A stretch of DNA of 64,000 bases from SOIA01 sp964346585 (GCA_964346585.1 CAYFVQ010000121.1:1-64000), one strand, 5' to 3'. Counted from the stretch's first letter, positions 32,536 to 41,987 are shown. Translations and numbers: made by a program. The notes: generated by a model not told the origin, from the letters alone.

Positions 32536-33737
32536 CCAAACTGTGAGATCAGGCTGAAGACAGGAAGATACATGGAAATGACTATGGTCCCGATCAAGCT
32601 TCCGACGAAGATGAGAAGAATCGGCTCCAATATCGAAAGAAGTCCTCCGACCGTGGCTTCGACTTCGTCATCATAAAAATCGGCTAACTTCGACAACATT
32701 GCATCTAGGGTTCCTGTAGCCTCCCCTACACCCACCATTTGGGTGAGCATCAAAGGGAACTGAGCGGCGTCCCTGAAGGCATCCGTAAGGTTCGTTCCTT
32801 CAGCGACCTGCGCTCGAGATGCCATGATGCGGCTTTCCAGGAGAACATTTCCAGCAGTAGAGGAAGTAATCTTAAGGCTCTCCATCATGGGCACGCCTCC
32901 AGAAAGGAGAGTGCTTAAAGTCCGTGTGACTCGAGATAAGGCGACCTTCTCGATCAACTTTCCGAAAAGAGGCATCTTCAGCGCCGCCGTGTCGACAGCC
33001 TTTCTTCCCGGAGGTGTTTTCTTGAAATACCTGTACAGAAAAACCAGGCCGATGAACCCGATAAACATATAAAATATATAGCTCTGAATAAAGTTGCTCG
33101 CCGCCAGCATGATCTTGGACAGGAGCGGCATATCGGCTCCGAGTTCGTTAAAAATCCCTGAAAAAATCGGAACAACTTTCCACAACATGAAAATCGTTAC
33201 GATTACAGAAAAAATAAAAATGGCGATGGGATAGGTCATAGCCTGTTTGACCTGAGCCCTCAACTTGACAATTCTCTCCTGGTATTCAGCCAGACGACGG
33301 AGCATAACGTCAAGCGAACCGCTCTGTTCTCCTGAAGCGACAAGGTTGCAGTACAGGTCGTCAAAGACCTTGGGGAATTTCTTTTTAGCTTGATTCAGAG
33401 TGGCTCCGGCTTCAACATCCCTCCTCACCTGGGTAATGACATGCTTGAAATATTTATTCTTTGCTTGCTGGGCCAGCATGCCCAAGCCTTGAATCAAGGG
33501 AAGATCGGCATCAATCAAAACCGAAAGCTGACGGCTATAGACAGTCAATTCTTTGAGGGGAACTTTCTCTTTTTTTAAAAAAGGTATTTTTAATTCTGTC
33601 GGCTTCTTTTTGACATTAACGACAGTGATTTGTTCTCTCTGAAGAATTCTAGTCAGGTCCGCCGCGGATTTAGCCACACGTTCTCCCTCAATGATATCTC
33701 CTAACCGATTTCTTCCTTTCCAGACAAATACAGCCAT
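32532..33737 (-). CDS. pilC: Type IV pilus inner-membrane platform protein PilC
   Basis: Platform protein that couples the PilB/PilT motors to pilus assembly. 401 residues with two repeated T2SF cytoplasmic domains (about 70-190 and 270-390), each followed by membrane helices. Typical stretches are YSRQLSVLIDADLPLIQGL, DVMLRRLAEYQERI and SRVTRTLSTLLSGGVPMMESL. Length matches PilC/GspF. It starts 13 bases after the pilT stop. The N-terminal VFVWKGRNRLGDIIEGE strand is also a family hallmark. Confidence 0.95.
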   Translation of the reverse strand: MAVFVWKGRNRLGDIIEGERVAKSAADLTRILQREQITVVNVKKKPTELKIPFLKKEKVPLKELTVYSRQLSVLIDADLPLIQGLGMLAQQAKNKYFKHVITQVRRDVEAGATLNQAKKKFPKVFDDLYCNLVASGEQSGSLDVMLRRLAEYQERIVKLRAQVKQAMTYPIAIFIFSVIVTIFMLWKVVPIFSGIFNELGADMPLLSKIMLAASNFIQSYIFYMFIGFIGLVFLYRYFKKTPPGRKAVDTAALKMPLFGKLIEKVALSRVTRTLSTLLSGGVPMMESLKITSSTAGNVLLESRIMASRAQVAEGTNLTDAFRDAAQFPLMLTQMVGVGEATGTLDAMLSKLADFYDDEVEATVGGLLSILEPILLIFVGSLIGTIVISMYLPVFSLISQFG

Positions 33738-33749
33738 GTCTCCCCCTTA

Positions 33750-34868
33750 TTATTTTCTCACTGATTCCGGAGAGTAGTCAGGCGAGGCAGTTTTAACCCC
33801 TTCTCTCCTTTGAATGAGCTCCGTCAACTCATCAGGCTTATAAGAAATTTTCATCGCAGTCTCAAGGGTGATTAATCCTCTGAAATAGAGGGTCGTTAAA
33901 GACTGGTTAAAGGTCTGCATCCCATGCTTTTCCTGGCCCATCTGCATGGCGGAATATATCTGATGGAGCTTATTTTCTCTAATAAGATTCCTGATCGCCG
34001 CATTCGGAATAAGCAATTCCAAGGCCAAAACTCGCCCCTTACCGTCGGCTCGAGGCAAAAGGGCCTGAGTAACCACAGCCTCCAGGCTCATTGAGAGCGT
34101 GATTCTCACCTGGTCTTGATACTGTGGGGGAAAAATGTCGACGATCCTCGACACCGTTTCTGCGGCTGAATTCGTATGAAGCGTAGAGAATGTGAGATGC
34201 CCCGTCTCAGCCACATGAAGAGTAGCTTCCACTGTTTGCAGGTCTCTCATCTCCCCGACAAGGACAACGTCAGGGTCTTCTCGGAGAACGGAACGAAGCG
34301 CGTTGGGGTAGGACAGAGTATCCACGTGGAGCTCCCTCTGGTTGATCATGGCTTTTTTGGGATTGAAATAGTATTCAATCGGGTCCTCTATAGTGACGAT
34401 ATGAACATCTCGCTGCTCATTAATGTAGTTAATCATACACGCCAGGGTGGTCGATTTCCCGCATCCTGTTGGCCCGGTGACTAAAACTAATCCACGCGGC
34501 ACCGAACAGAGCTGAGCGATTTTCTGGGGAAGTCCCAGTTGGGCAAAACTCCAATTCTGGCTGAGGAATCTTCGGAATGCCGCGGCAACAGCGCCTCTCT
34601 GCATATAAACGTTTCCCCGAAAACGGCCAATATCCTTGAGGCCAAAAGAGAAATCCAGCTCGAGCTTCTCTTCAAACGTCTTTTTCTGCTTATCCGTCAA
34701 TAAACTATAAACCAACTCCTTGCTTTCGACCGGAGTCAGAGGAGGGTGATCGAGCGAAATCAGACGACCGTGAACCCTGATTCGAGGAGGAATTCGCGTC
34801 GTTATATGTAAATCGCTGGCATTCCTTTCAACGGTTGTTTTAAGAAGTTCGTGAATCGTTATCGGCAC
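33750..34868 (-). CDS. pilT: Twitching-motility retraction ATPase PilT
   Basis: Hexameric ATPase that depolymerises the pilus. 372 residues. Walker A GPTGCGKSTT, Asp box EDPIEYYF, Walker B VVLVGEMRD and His box TGHLTFSTLHTN are present. The retraction signature AIRNLIRE near residue 285 separates PilT from PilB. The start is the GTG at 34868 with GGAGGTGAAGA directly upstream; it overlaps the 3' end of pilB by 29 bases. Retraction would support twitching and, with comEC, DNA uptake. Confidence 0.96.
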   Translation of the reverse strand: MPITIHELLKTTVERNASDLHITTRIPPRIRVHGRLISLDHPPLTPVESKELVYSLLTDKQKKTFEEKLELDFSFGLKDIGRFRGNVYMQRGAVAAAFRRFLSQNWSFAQLGLPQKIAQLCSVPRGLVLVTGPTGCGKSTTLACMINYINEQRDVHIVTIEDPIEYYFNPKKAMINQRELHVDTLSYPNALRSVLREDPDVVLVGEMRDLQTVEATLHVAETGHLTFSTLHTNSAAETVSRIVDIFPPQYQDQVRITLSMSLEAVVTQALLPRADGKGRVLALELLIPNAAIRNLIRENKLHQIYSAMQMGQEKHGMQTFNQSLTTLYFRGLITLETAMKISYKPDELTELIQRREGVKTASPDYSPESVRK

Positions 34869-36603
34869 TCTTCACCTCCATATCTCTGACTGTCTCTCTC
34901 AAGACTTCTTCGATTGACGTGACACCCTCTTTTATTTTAGCCAGCCCACTTTGACGTAGCGAAATCATTCCGTTCCTGATTCCGATTTCTTTAATGTCTT
35001 TTGGCTGGGCTTTGGCCAAAATGAGGTCTTTTATGTCATTCGTCACTTCCATGACCTCAAAAAGCCCGACTCTCCCCTTGTAACCAGTCTCTGCGCATGT
35101 CGCACAGCCTTTCGCTTTATAGGGCTTGACCTTCTCTGCTTCCTCAGGAGCATAACCGATATCTACAAGAGCTTCAGGCGTAATCTTGTGTTCCTCTCGG
35201 CATTTCTTGCACAGCCGTCGCACTAGCCTTTGCGCCACGATGAGGACAAGAGAGTCTGAGATTAAAAAAGGCTCGACATTCATGTTTATCAACCTTGTGA
35301 TCGTGCCTGCTGCATCATTGGTATGGACTGTAGAGAAAACCAGGTGTCCCGTCAGCGCGGCTTTAACAGCAATGTCAACCGTTTCGTAATCCCTCATCTC
35401 ACCGATAAGCATGATATCAGGGTCCTGCCTTAAGAATGATCTCAGAGAAGAGGCGAAATTCAATCCAATTTCTTCTTTAATGTTGACTTGGTTGACGCCC
35501 GCCATGTAAAACTCGACGGGATCTTCCGCTGTCATGATGTTCTTTTCCTGGGAGTTTAAGGTTGAGATCGCAGAATAGAGTGTGTTTGTCTTCCCGCTTC
35601 CAGTGGGTCCGGTGACAAGAATAATCCCGAAAGGCAAGTTGATGGCCTCCTCAAAGCGGCTCATAGACTTCTTCTCAAAGCCGAGTTTGGTAAGATCCAG
35701 CTGCAAGTTTGCCCGGTCGAGGATACGAGAAACGATTTTCTCCCCGAATATCGTGGGTATACAGGAAATTCTCATGTCGACTTCTTTTTTATTATCGTCT
35801 CCCCATTTCACTCTCATCTTTAAACGACCGTCCTGAGGTAACCTCTTTTCTGCAATATCCATGCTGGAGAGAATTTTTACTCGAGATGTGACCGGATTCT
35901 TGAATTTCATAGCCAGATCCATCATTTCATGAAGGACGCCATCTATGCGGTACCTAACCCGGAAGGACCGCTCATATGGCTCGAAATGGACATCACTGGC
36001 TCCTTTCTTTATCGCATCCATAAATATGGTGTTCACAAGAGTGATGACAGGAGCTTCTTACGTTGAGCGTGTCAATTCTTCGATGTCATATTCTTCCTCT
36101 TCTTCCTCGACAACATTCACTGATCCATCATCCGCCTGCTCGATCTCGTCGATTATCTCTTTGACGCGCATAGAATCAGAAGCGCCGTAGTATTTATTTA
36201 TGGCTTCCGAAACCCCTGACTCTGAAGCAATGACTGGCTGAATGCTTAGACTTGTTCTAAACCGGACATTTTCAATCACATCCAGGTCTGTGGGATCGAC
36301 CATGGCCATGGTCAGAAAAGACCGAATCCGATGGATGGGCATGATCATGTGTTTTTTGGCAATGTCCGCAGGAATGAGTTCGATAACATCCGGATAAACT
36401 TCGAATTGACCGAGGTCGATGTAGGGATACCCCAGCTGTCGGCTCAGTGCCTGAGCCATATCTTCCTCTGATATGAGACCTAAAGCCACAAGAGCGCTTC
36501 CGATAGAAACTTTGTTCTTCTTCTCATACTCAGCAGCAGACTTAAGCTGCTCTGGTGTGATTAGTTTTTCACGGATGAGAAGCTCACCAAGGTTTGAGGC
36601 CAT
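34840..36603 (-). pseudogene. pilB: pilB with an internal in-frame UAA stop
   Basis: Pilus extension ATPase. Residues 1-181 (from the ATG at 36603) are an MshEN/T2SSE N-terminal domain. A TAA at 36058-36060 then interrupts the frame. The same frame continues directly as EAPVITLVNTIFMDAIKKGA, the normal PilB continuation, to the stop at 34840. That half holds GPTGSGKTN, TAEDPVEF, GEMRD, the tetracysteine set (LCKKC, GCATC) and a normal C-terminus. No ribosome-binding site precedes the GTG at 36036 or the ATG at 36021. A nonsense mutation, sequence error, readthrough or genuine split are all possible; no other damage is seen. Confidence 0.85.
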
Positions 36604-36627
36604 TTTTGGTCCTTATTGAGTGTTAAT

Positions 36628-36656
36628 AAAATATATAATTTGACAATATTTGTCAA
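36628..36656 (-). promoter_or_regulatory. Promoter and palindromic operator upstream of pilB
   Basis: On the minus strand TTGACA (36651-36656), a 17-base spacer and TATTTT (36628-36633) form a sigma-70-like promoter. The -35 is half of the perfect palindrome TTGACAAATATTGTCAA (36640-36656), the same motif found in tandem upstream of the sigma-54 pilin promoter. A regulator binding here would cover the -35. Confidence 0.55.
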
Positions 36657-37097
36657 CTTTTATCACCAGTATCTTCACTATTTTTTCATACATCTAAGAC
36701 GATTTCTGCTCCAGACTTTTCTCTTTTTATTGAAACATAAGTCTGAGAAGATATTCGCACGGCTGCCACAACAGTTCCTAATGTTTGCAGAGAATCCTTA
36801 GAGTGTCAATCATCCGTAGAGAGGATTCTAAAGGTGAATTTTGAATTCTTTTCCTCATCTATAAGGGTTATGCGGCTCACCGCAACAGAGGAGAGCTTCT
36901 GGACCGCTCAATCCGGCTAATGTACAAGGCGTTTTTAAACAAATTCTCATCAATTATTTTATGATCAGCCGCAATAAAAACTGGTGATCAGAATCTGGGA
37001 TAAAAAAGAAATCTCGGTAACGATTGAATACTTGAAAGTTGGATGAAGGCTGGATGGGCTTGAATATCAGAAAGCTTGAATTGACTTTGGAAAGACT
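36657..37097. other. Intergenic region, nothing else recognised
   Basis: AT-rich sequence between the pilB promoter and the small gene at 37098. Only short imperfect repeats are visible (for example TGATCAG and CTGGTGATCA near 36960-36995). No gene, RNA or terminator could be supported. Confidence 0.5.
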
Positions 37098-37346
37098 CTA
37101 ATAATTCTCCCACCAATCACCGATTTCCTGGGGCTTCCCCGATTCATTCCTGTATATAAACCGTGCGGCTCTTTCTCCCTCTCCATTTTCTTGCTCAAAA
37201 ATAATCACTTTACAGAGGGGCGCAATCTGGTCGAAATACTCTCTGGCTTTAACTCTCGCTTCCTCAAAGGAATAAGTCGATTCATCGAATAAGATCGGGA
37301 AACCGACTTTTTCCTTATATCCTCTTATATAGTATCTTCTGTCCAT
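37098..37346 (-). CDS. Small conserved-looking protein of unknown function
   Basis: 82 residues, no signal peptide or membrane helix. A strong ribosome-binding site (GAGGAGG, about 7 bases before the ATG) supports expression. The sequence is balanced in charge and aromatic-rich: YYIRGYKEKVGFPILF at the start, a helical EEARVKAREYFDQI segment, a VIIFEQENGEGERAARFIY hairpin-like part and a terminal WWENY. No family is recognised. It stands alone upstream of the pilus cluster and downstream of the tRNAs on the minus strand. Confidence 0.6.
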   Translation of the reverse strand: MDRRYYIRGYKEKVGFPILFDESTYSFEEARVKAREYFDQIAPLCKVIIFEQENGEGERAARFIYRNESGKPQEIGDWWENY

Positions 37347-37713
37347 TTATCCCTCCTCTCTAAAATCTGCCGCGACTCTGAGCATCCTGTTCAAGGCGCG
37401 CCTTGCTATCCCAGGTGGACGATATTTGAAAAACCTCATGAATAGCACAAACAAACGCCAAGACACATCCTGCAACATAGGTTTATCCTTTCACCTGATG
37501 AAAGTTGAATAAGGCATCTTTTAAAGGCATGAGTCTTTTCCCCGAAGGAACTGAATCCGTCTCGATTCTTTTTCTCATCTTCTTTCCGAGTGGGAGTAAA
37601 GCCCCGCAAAAACCGTGCGGCTAAATCTCCATAGTTTAGTCGGTCGAATCTCATCAAAATTGAATGGTAAACCCCTGTTTCTTATTGAATTCAATTTGAA
37701 GGGAGGGGATGGC
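37347..37713. other. Intergenic region, no supported gene
   Basis: A 73-codon open frame on the minus strand (37436-37657) lacks a ribosome-binding site and recognisable content, and I do not count it as a gene. The region otherwise serves as the downstream flank of tRNA-Arg. Confidence 0.5.
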
Positions 37714-37790
37714 TGGCGCGCCTGGAAGGACTCGAACCTCCGACCCGCTGCTTAGAAGGCAGCTGCTCTATCCGACTGAGCTACAGGCGC
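37714..37790 (-). tRNA. tRNA-Arg (anticodon TCT)
   Basis: The minus strand folds as a full cloverleaf. Acceptor GCGCCTG/CAGGCGC, D-stem GCTC/GAGC, anticodon stem GCTGC/GCAGC with loop CTTCTAA, T-stem GGAGG/CCTTC with loop TTCGAGT, discriminator G and an encoded CCA (37714-37716). Reads AGA/AGG codons. Confidence 0.96.
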
Positions 37791-37856
37791 GCTTTCTATT
37801 TCTCTATTGATTCAACCTGTTCGCATGAACGAAGCCAATCTTTCTTTATCTTCTAA

Positions 37857-37931
37857 TCGGGGAGATCGGATTTGAACCGACGACCTCCTGCTCCCAAGGC
37901 AGGCGCGCTAACCAGGCTGCGCTACTCCCCG
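37857..37931 (-). tRNA. tRNA-Pro (anticodon TGG)
   Basis: Cloverleaf on the minus strand: acceptor CGGGGAG/CTCCCCG, D-stem GCGC/GCGC, anticodon stem CCTGC/GCAGG with loop CTTGGGA, T-stem GTCGG/CCGAT with loop TTCAAAT, discriminator A. The 3' CCA is not encoded (TTA follows), unlike the neighbouring tRNA-Arg 66 bases downstream. Confidence 0.96.
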
Positions 37932-37950
37932 GCATCACAAAATAACATTA

Positions 37951-38088
37951 GAAAAAGGGGACAGACCTTGATGATGGGGTCAGGCCTTGTCAAGGTCGAT
38001 GCCTAAAAGCTTTAATCAAGCCTTGGTGTTAATATATAGACAAGGCCTGACCCCGTATTTGTCATCATCAAGGCATGTCCCCTTTTTC
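37951..38088. repeat. Nested GGGGAC/GGGGTC inverted repeat
   Basis: The outer arms GAAAAAGGGGACAG..CCTTGATGATG and their complement at 38063-38088 differ by two bases. Nested inside, GGGGTCAGGCCTTGTC is perfectly complementary to GACAAGGCCTGACCCC. It lies just upstream of tRNA-Pro and after the mutL stop. Confidence 0.85.
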
Positions 38089-38139
38089 TGCCTTTTTTGT
38101 CCCTCATTTTTATAGCAAAACAACGAGTAGTTGTCAATT

Positions 38140-39840
38140 TCACTCCCTCTTAAGACCTCTCTCTATTTCCTTTTTATCTATTTTAACGATGACTGGTCTT
38201 CCGTGAGGACAGAGGGATGAATTTGAAGTCTTGAAGAGCTCTTCAACGAGATAACTCATCTTTGCCAAGGTCAACGGTTGACCGGCCTTGACAGCTGTTT
38301 TACACGCCAATGTGGCCAGTATACTCTTCTTTTTATCTTCGGCCCTGTTCTTTCTCAGGTCTTCAAGGAGAGAGAGAAATATTTCCCTGGCCTCGTCCTC
38401 TTTGAACAAATCAGGAAATTCTTTCAAAGAGAAGCTCCTTCCGCTCATGGCTTCTACCCTAAAGCCCGCCTCTTCCAGCGAATCTCTGTTGTCTTCCAGG
38501 CTTAACACCTGGGATGGCGAAAGTTCAAAGAGGATAGGAAAAAGAGCCAGTTTTTGAGGCCATTTCTTTTTCCTGTCGATATCCTGATATTTTTCAAAAA
38601 GAACCCTCTCATGGGCGTTATGTTGATCGATGATGAATATTCCGTCTTCTGAAGAGGCAACAATGTAAGTATCCTCGTACTGCCCCAGAACTCTCGGGAA
38701 AATCCCTTCATCTTTTTCTGGAGAAGGAAACAGTCTCTCCGCCTCCACCGGCCTTCTATCTGCAAACGGGAAACTTCGCCCGCCCCTCTCCTCTTTTATT
38801 TCCAGCCTGCGCTTTTCTCCCTCCTGGCTGGGATAAACTTCTTTTACTCCCTGTTCTCTCAACATGGCTTTTTCTATACTGTGGAGGACAAGTTGAAAAA
38901 AAGGACGGGAATCCCTGAACCTGACTTCTGCCTTGGCGGGATGGACATTGACATCCACATCATCAAGGGGGCAGGAGAGAAAAAGGAATGCCTCAGGATG
39001 CTGGTCTTTCTCCAAGAAGCCTTTGTATGCTTGATTCAGAGCCGCCTGGAGAGTCCGATCCTTGATCATCCGCGTGTTCACAAAAAAGAGCTGGTGTGTC
39101 CTGTCTCGACGTCCTGAGGGAGGAATCGACGCATACCCAAACAGACGCCTTCCTTCCTCCTCATGGTCGACTTCCATGAGATGTTCCACTAGGGATTTTC
39201 CATAAACTTGAAAAATCCTTTCCTTGAGAGTCTTGACAGGAGGATAGTCAAAGACTTGACGCTTTCCGTGAATCAAAGAAAACCTCACATCATGATTAGC
39301 GAGGGAAACAAAAGTCAAGTATCTGACGATCAAGTTCAGTTCAGACCTTTCTGAACGGAGAAATTTCTTTCGTGCGGGCAGGTTGAAGAATAAGTCTCGA
39401 ACTTCTACAGACGTTCCCATAGGAAAAGCAATATCTGAGACCTGGACAACCTCCTCTCCCTCTCTTTCTATAAGAGTTCCCTTTGCTCCTTTTCCATTCG
39501 AAGTCTTCAAAATAATCCTTGAAACCGCAGAAATGCTGGGAAGTGCTTCTCCTCTAAAGCCCAGAGTGGCTATGCGGCTGAGGTCCTCAATCGTCTCAAT
39601 CTTGCTGGTTGAATGCCTTTCAAAACAAAGAAGAGCATCCTCCCGGGACATCCCATGTCCATTATCCGTGATCCTGATCAGTTTTTTCCCCCCTGAAATA
39701 AGTTCTGTTTTTACCTCTGAGGCTCCGGCATCCAAAGAGTTCTCTACCAGCTCCTTGACTGCAGAAAACGGCCTTTCGATGACTTCGCCTGCAGCAATTT
39801 TCTGCGCCACTTCTTGAGGAAGAAGAATAATATTTTTCAT
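38140..39840 (-). CDS. mutL: DNA mismatch repair protein MutL
   Basis: GHKL ATPase that links mismatch recognition to strand removal. 566 residues from the ATG at 39840 (earlier in-frame starts lack the family N-terminus). ATPase motifs are ELVENSLDAGA, ITDNGHGM, TLGFRGEAL and a GT-rich strand. The C-terminal domain keeps the endonuclease-type motif as DQHNAHERVLFE (normally DQHA-x2-E-x4-E, here with Asn for Ala), plus ACKTAVKAG and a terminal CPHGRP. This suggests a nicking MutL as in species without MutH. mutS is not in the window. Confidence 0.96.
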   Translation of the reverse strand: MKNIILLPQEVAQKIAAGEVIERPFSAVKELVENSLDAGASEVKTELISGGKKLIRITDNGHGMSREDALLCFERHSTSKIETIEDLSRIATLGFRGEALPSISAVSRIILKTSNGKGAKGTLIEREGEEVVQVSDIAFPMGTSVEVRDLFFNLPARKKFLRSERSELNLIVRYLTFVSLANHDVRFSLIHGKRQVFDYPPVKTLKERIFQVYGKSLVEHLMEVDHEEEGRRLFGYASIPPSGRRDRTHQLFFVNTRMIKDRTLQAALNQAYKGFLEKDQHPEAFLFLSCPLDDVDVNVHPAKAEVRFRDSRPFFQLVLHSIEKAMLREQGVKEVYPSQEGEKRRLEIKEERGGRSFPFADRRPVEAERLFPSPEKDEGIFPRVLGQYEDTYIVASSEDGIFIIDQHNAHERVLFEKYQDIDRKKKWPQKLALFPILFELSPSQVLSLEDNRDSLEEAGFRVEAMSGRSFSLKEFPDLFKEDEAREIFLSLLEDLRKNRAEDKKKSILATLACKTAVKAGQPLTLAKMSYLVEELFKTSNSSLCPHGRPVIVKIDKKEIERGLKRE

Positions 39841-39929
39841 GGGCTCTATTGTATCCTTAATCCTGTCTGCTGTTGAATTCAAGCATAGTGGCATTTCATA
39901 AAAAAACAGTTAGCTTGTCAATAGCAATA

Positions 39930-40093
39930 GGGGACGTTCCCCAAGGGGACACCCTATCTCTAGCAATTGGCTTCATGGAAATCATTAAATGAAAGTGTGT
40001 CTCTGTGGGGAACATCCCCATATTTCATTATCTCCTCCAATTGGTTTCATGAGAATCATCAAAAGCTTGGGTGTCCCCTTGGGGAACGTCCCC
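39930..40093. repeat. GGGGACGTTCCCC inverted repeat with internal duplications
   Basis: The perfect 25-base arms begin GGGGACGTTCCCCAAGGGG (39930-39954) and are complemented at 40069-40093. Between them are two similar segments (CAATTGGCTTCATG / CAATTGGTTTCATG) and a further GGGGAACATCCCC. One more half-palindrome, TTGGGGAACGTCCCC, follows at about 40104-40118. It occupies the gap between mutL and the glycosylase stop. Confidence 0.85.
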
Positions 40094-40123
40094 ATATTTT
40101 ACCTTGGGGAACGTCCCCATATT

Positions 40124-40777
40124 TTATTTAACTGAAACAAAAGGGCTGTCTTTAAGATACGCGCGCCACAGCCTTTCCCGTCCTTGCCTGATGCCGATCC
40201 GAGGCCTCCACAGCAGCTCTCTTTCTTTTCGTTCTTTTCTTAATCCTTCTCTAATAGAGAGAGGAGACTTTGGAGAAGAAACCAACAGGCCGTTCAAAGC
40301 CAGGTCAATGCTCAATGCCTGGCAGAGCTTCGCTGGGCCTGAACACAGGTTTTTAATCTTGTCAGTTTTTCGCCGTGCCTTCATCAGCGAAATCCCTTCG
40401 AGAGGCTCTACGGCCCGTATCAGGACAGCCGCGGGGAAATTTTCTCTTTCTGTGACCACATTGAGCATGTAATGCAGTCCATACGTGAGGTAGACAAAAG
40501 CTCTGGCTGGCGATCCATACAGTATCTCGCTTCTTTTTGTCCGACCTCTATGCGCGAAGGAGGCCGGGTCATCCTCGCCGCAATACGCTTCAGCTTCCAC
40601 GATTATTCCAGATGTAACGCCCTCCTTTGAAGCCCGCACAAGAACCATGCCGATCAGGTCTTCCAGAACGTCCAGAGTCGGACGCGCGTAGAATGAAACA
40701 GGAAGGATCATTGGGTACGGACCACAAGATTCAGGACTGAGGCGGATTGACGACTTCGCCTCTTGTCTCTCTTTCAT
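40124..40777 (-). CDS. 3-methyladenine DNA glycosylase (AAG/MPG family)
   Basis: Removes alkylated purines in base excision repair. Up to 217 residues; the ATG at 40711 gives a tighter 195-residue protein, while 40777 would overlap mtaB by 47 bases. Family blocks are GIIVEAEAYCGEDDPASFAHRG, which contains the catalytic glutamate, then VYLTYGLHYMLNVV and SGPAKLCQAL. It lies directly after mtaB and before mutL on the same strand, so repair genes cluster here. Confidence 0.9.
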   Translation of the reverse strand: MKERQEAKSSIRLSPESCGPYPMILPVSFYARPTLDVLEDLIGMVLVRASKEGVTSGIIVEAEAYCGEDDPASFAHRGRTKRSEILYGSPARAFVYLTYGLHYMLNVVTERENFPAAVLIRAVEPLEGISLMKARRKTDKIKNLCSGPAKLCQALSIDLALNGLLVSSPKSPLSIREGLRKERKERELLWRPRIGIRQGRERLWRAYLKDSPFVSVK

Positions 40778-41987
40778 CCACTTGTGTGATTAATACTTTC
40801 ACTTCATTTTTTTCACTATAAAGTGAAGAAGGAACACACACTCTAAAATAATTAGAGGTCAAAACTTCGTCCTGTGTCTCTCCTTTCTTGACGACAACAG
40901 CCTCACATTCCTCCCCTAAAAAATTCCGGCGGAAATCTTCATTCTTCGTCCTGGATAATCTTCTTAAAAGTGCGGCTCTCTCCTTTTTCAACCTGTCATG
41001 AACCTGGTGCCAGGATGCAGCCGCAGTTCCCGGGCGAGCGGAATAGGAAAAAACATGAAAATAGGTCAGCGGTGATTGTCTCAAGAATGAAAAGGTCTGC
41101 TCGAATTCTTCCTCGGTCTCTCCAGGAAATCCGGCGATGATATCGGCTCCCAGAGAAGCACGCGGGGATTTCTCTCGGAAACTCGAGAGAATCTCATTGT
41201 AGGCCTCAACTTTACTCCTTCTTCCCATGCGGCTCAGTATATCATCCGACCCACTCTGGAGTGAAAGGTGAAAATGAGGACATATTTTCTCACTTGTTGC
41301 AATAAACTCAATCAGAGATGGCTTTAAAAATCGGGGGTCAAGCGAACTTAACCTCATTCTTGAAAGTCCCTCTATTTCACTAATCTCACCTAGAAGCTCC
41401 AGTAAGGAGCTCTGGGGTTTAAGGTCCAATCCATAAGAACTGAGATGAATCCCGGTCAGGACAATCTCTTTGAAGCCCTGTGCATTGAGTGCCTTCAACC
41501 GAGCCACTATTTCTTTCTTCCCAACGCTTGCACTTTCTCCTCTTACACTGGGGATGACGCAAAAAGTGCATCTGAAATTGCATCCATCCTGAACTTTCAC
41601 CAGGGCTCGAGAACGAAAAGCAGACGTCGATATATCATCCTGAGGGCTAGCATGAGACAGGATCTCTGTCAAAATATTCTCTTTTTCTGCATTGGAGAAA
41701 ATCCGCCAGACCCGTGGCATTTTTTTTAGCTCCTCGGGGGACCTCTCGGCATAGCATCCAGTAACGATCAGCCTGGCCTCTGGATTCAGACGTGATACCT
41801 TTCTTATGAAGCTTCTCGTATCGCTGTCCGCGCGGCTGGTCAAGGTACAGGAATTGATCACAACGAAATCACTCTGCAGAGAATCTTTTTCCAGTTTTAA
41901 TCCCTTCTTCTGAAGCGCATCTGTCCAGCAGAAAGCTTCCGCTTGATTGACGCGACAGCCGAAAGTCTGGATTGAAAACGAAGTCAT
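40731..41987 (-). CDS. mtaB: tRNA threonylcarbamoyladenosine methylthiotransferase
   Basis: Radical-SAM enzyme converting t6A37 to ms2t6A37 in tRNA. 418 residues. The N-terminal UPF0004 domain has the second-cluster cysteines in TFGCRVNQAE, VINSCTLTSRAD and VTGCYAERS. The radical SAM CxxxCxxC is in DGCNFRCTFCVIP. A C-terminal TRAM-like part follows. FGCRVNQ rather than the MiaB pattern points to MtaB. The stop region overlaps the glycosylase reading frame; its start overlaps purE by 4 bases. Confidence 0.93.
   Translation of the reverse strand: MTSFSIQTFGCRVNQAEAFCWTDALQKKGLKLEKDSLQSDFVVINSCTLTSRADSDTRSFIRKVSRLNPEARLIVTGCYAERSPEELKKMPRVWRIFSNAEKENILTEILSHASPQDDISTSAFRSRALVKVQDGCNFRCTFCVIPSVRGESASVGKKEIVARLKALNAQGFKEIVLTGIHLSSYGLDLKPQSSLLELLGEISEIEGLSRMRLSSLDPRFLKPSLIEFIATSEKICPHFHLSLQSGSDDILSRMGRRSKVEAYNEILSSFREKSPRASLGADIIAGFPGETEEEFEQTFSFLRQSPLTYFHVFSYSARPGTAAASWHQVHDRLKKERAALLRRLSRTKNEDFRRNFLGEECEAVVVKKGETQDEVLTSNYFRVCVPSSLYSEKNEVKVLITQVDERETRGEVVNPPQS

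Noticed and set aside
37436..37657. Minus-strand 73-codon frame
   Set aside because: No Shine-Dalgarno, odd composition with a cysteine-rich end, no similarity recognised.
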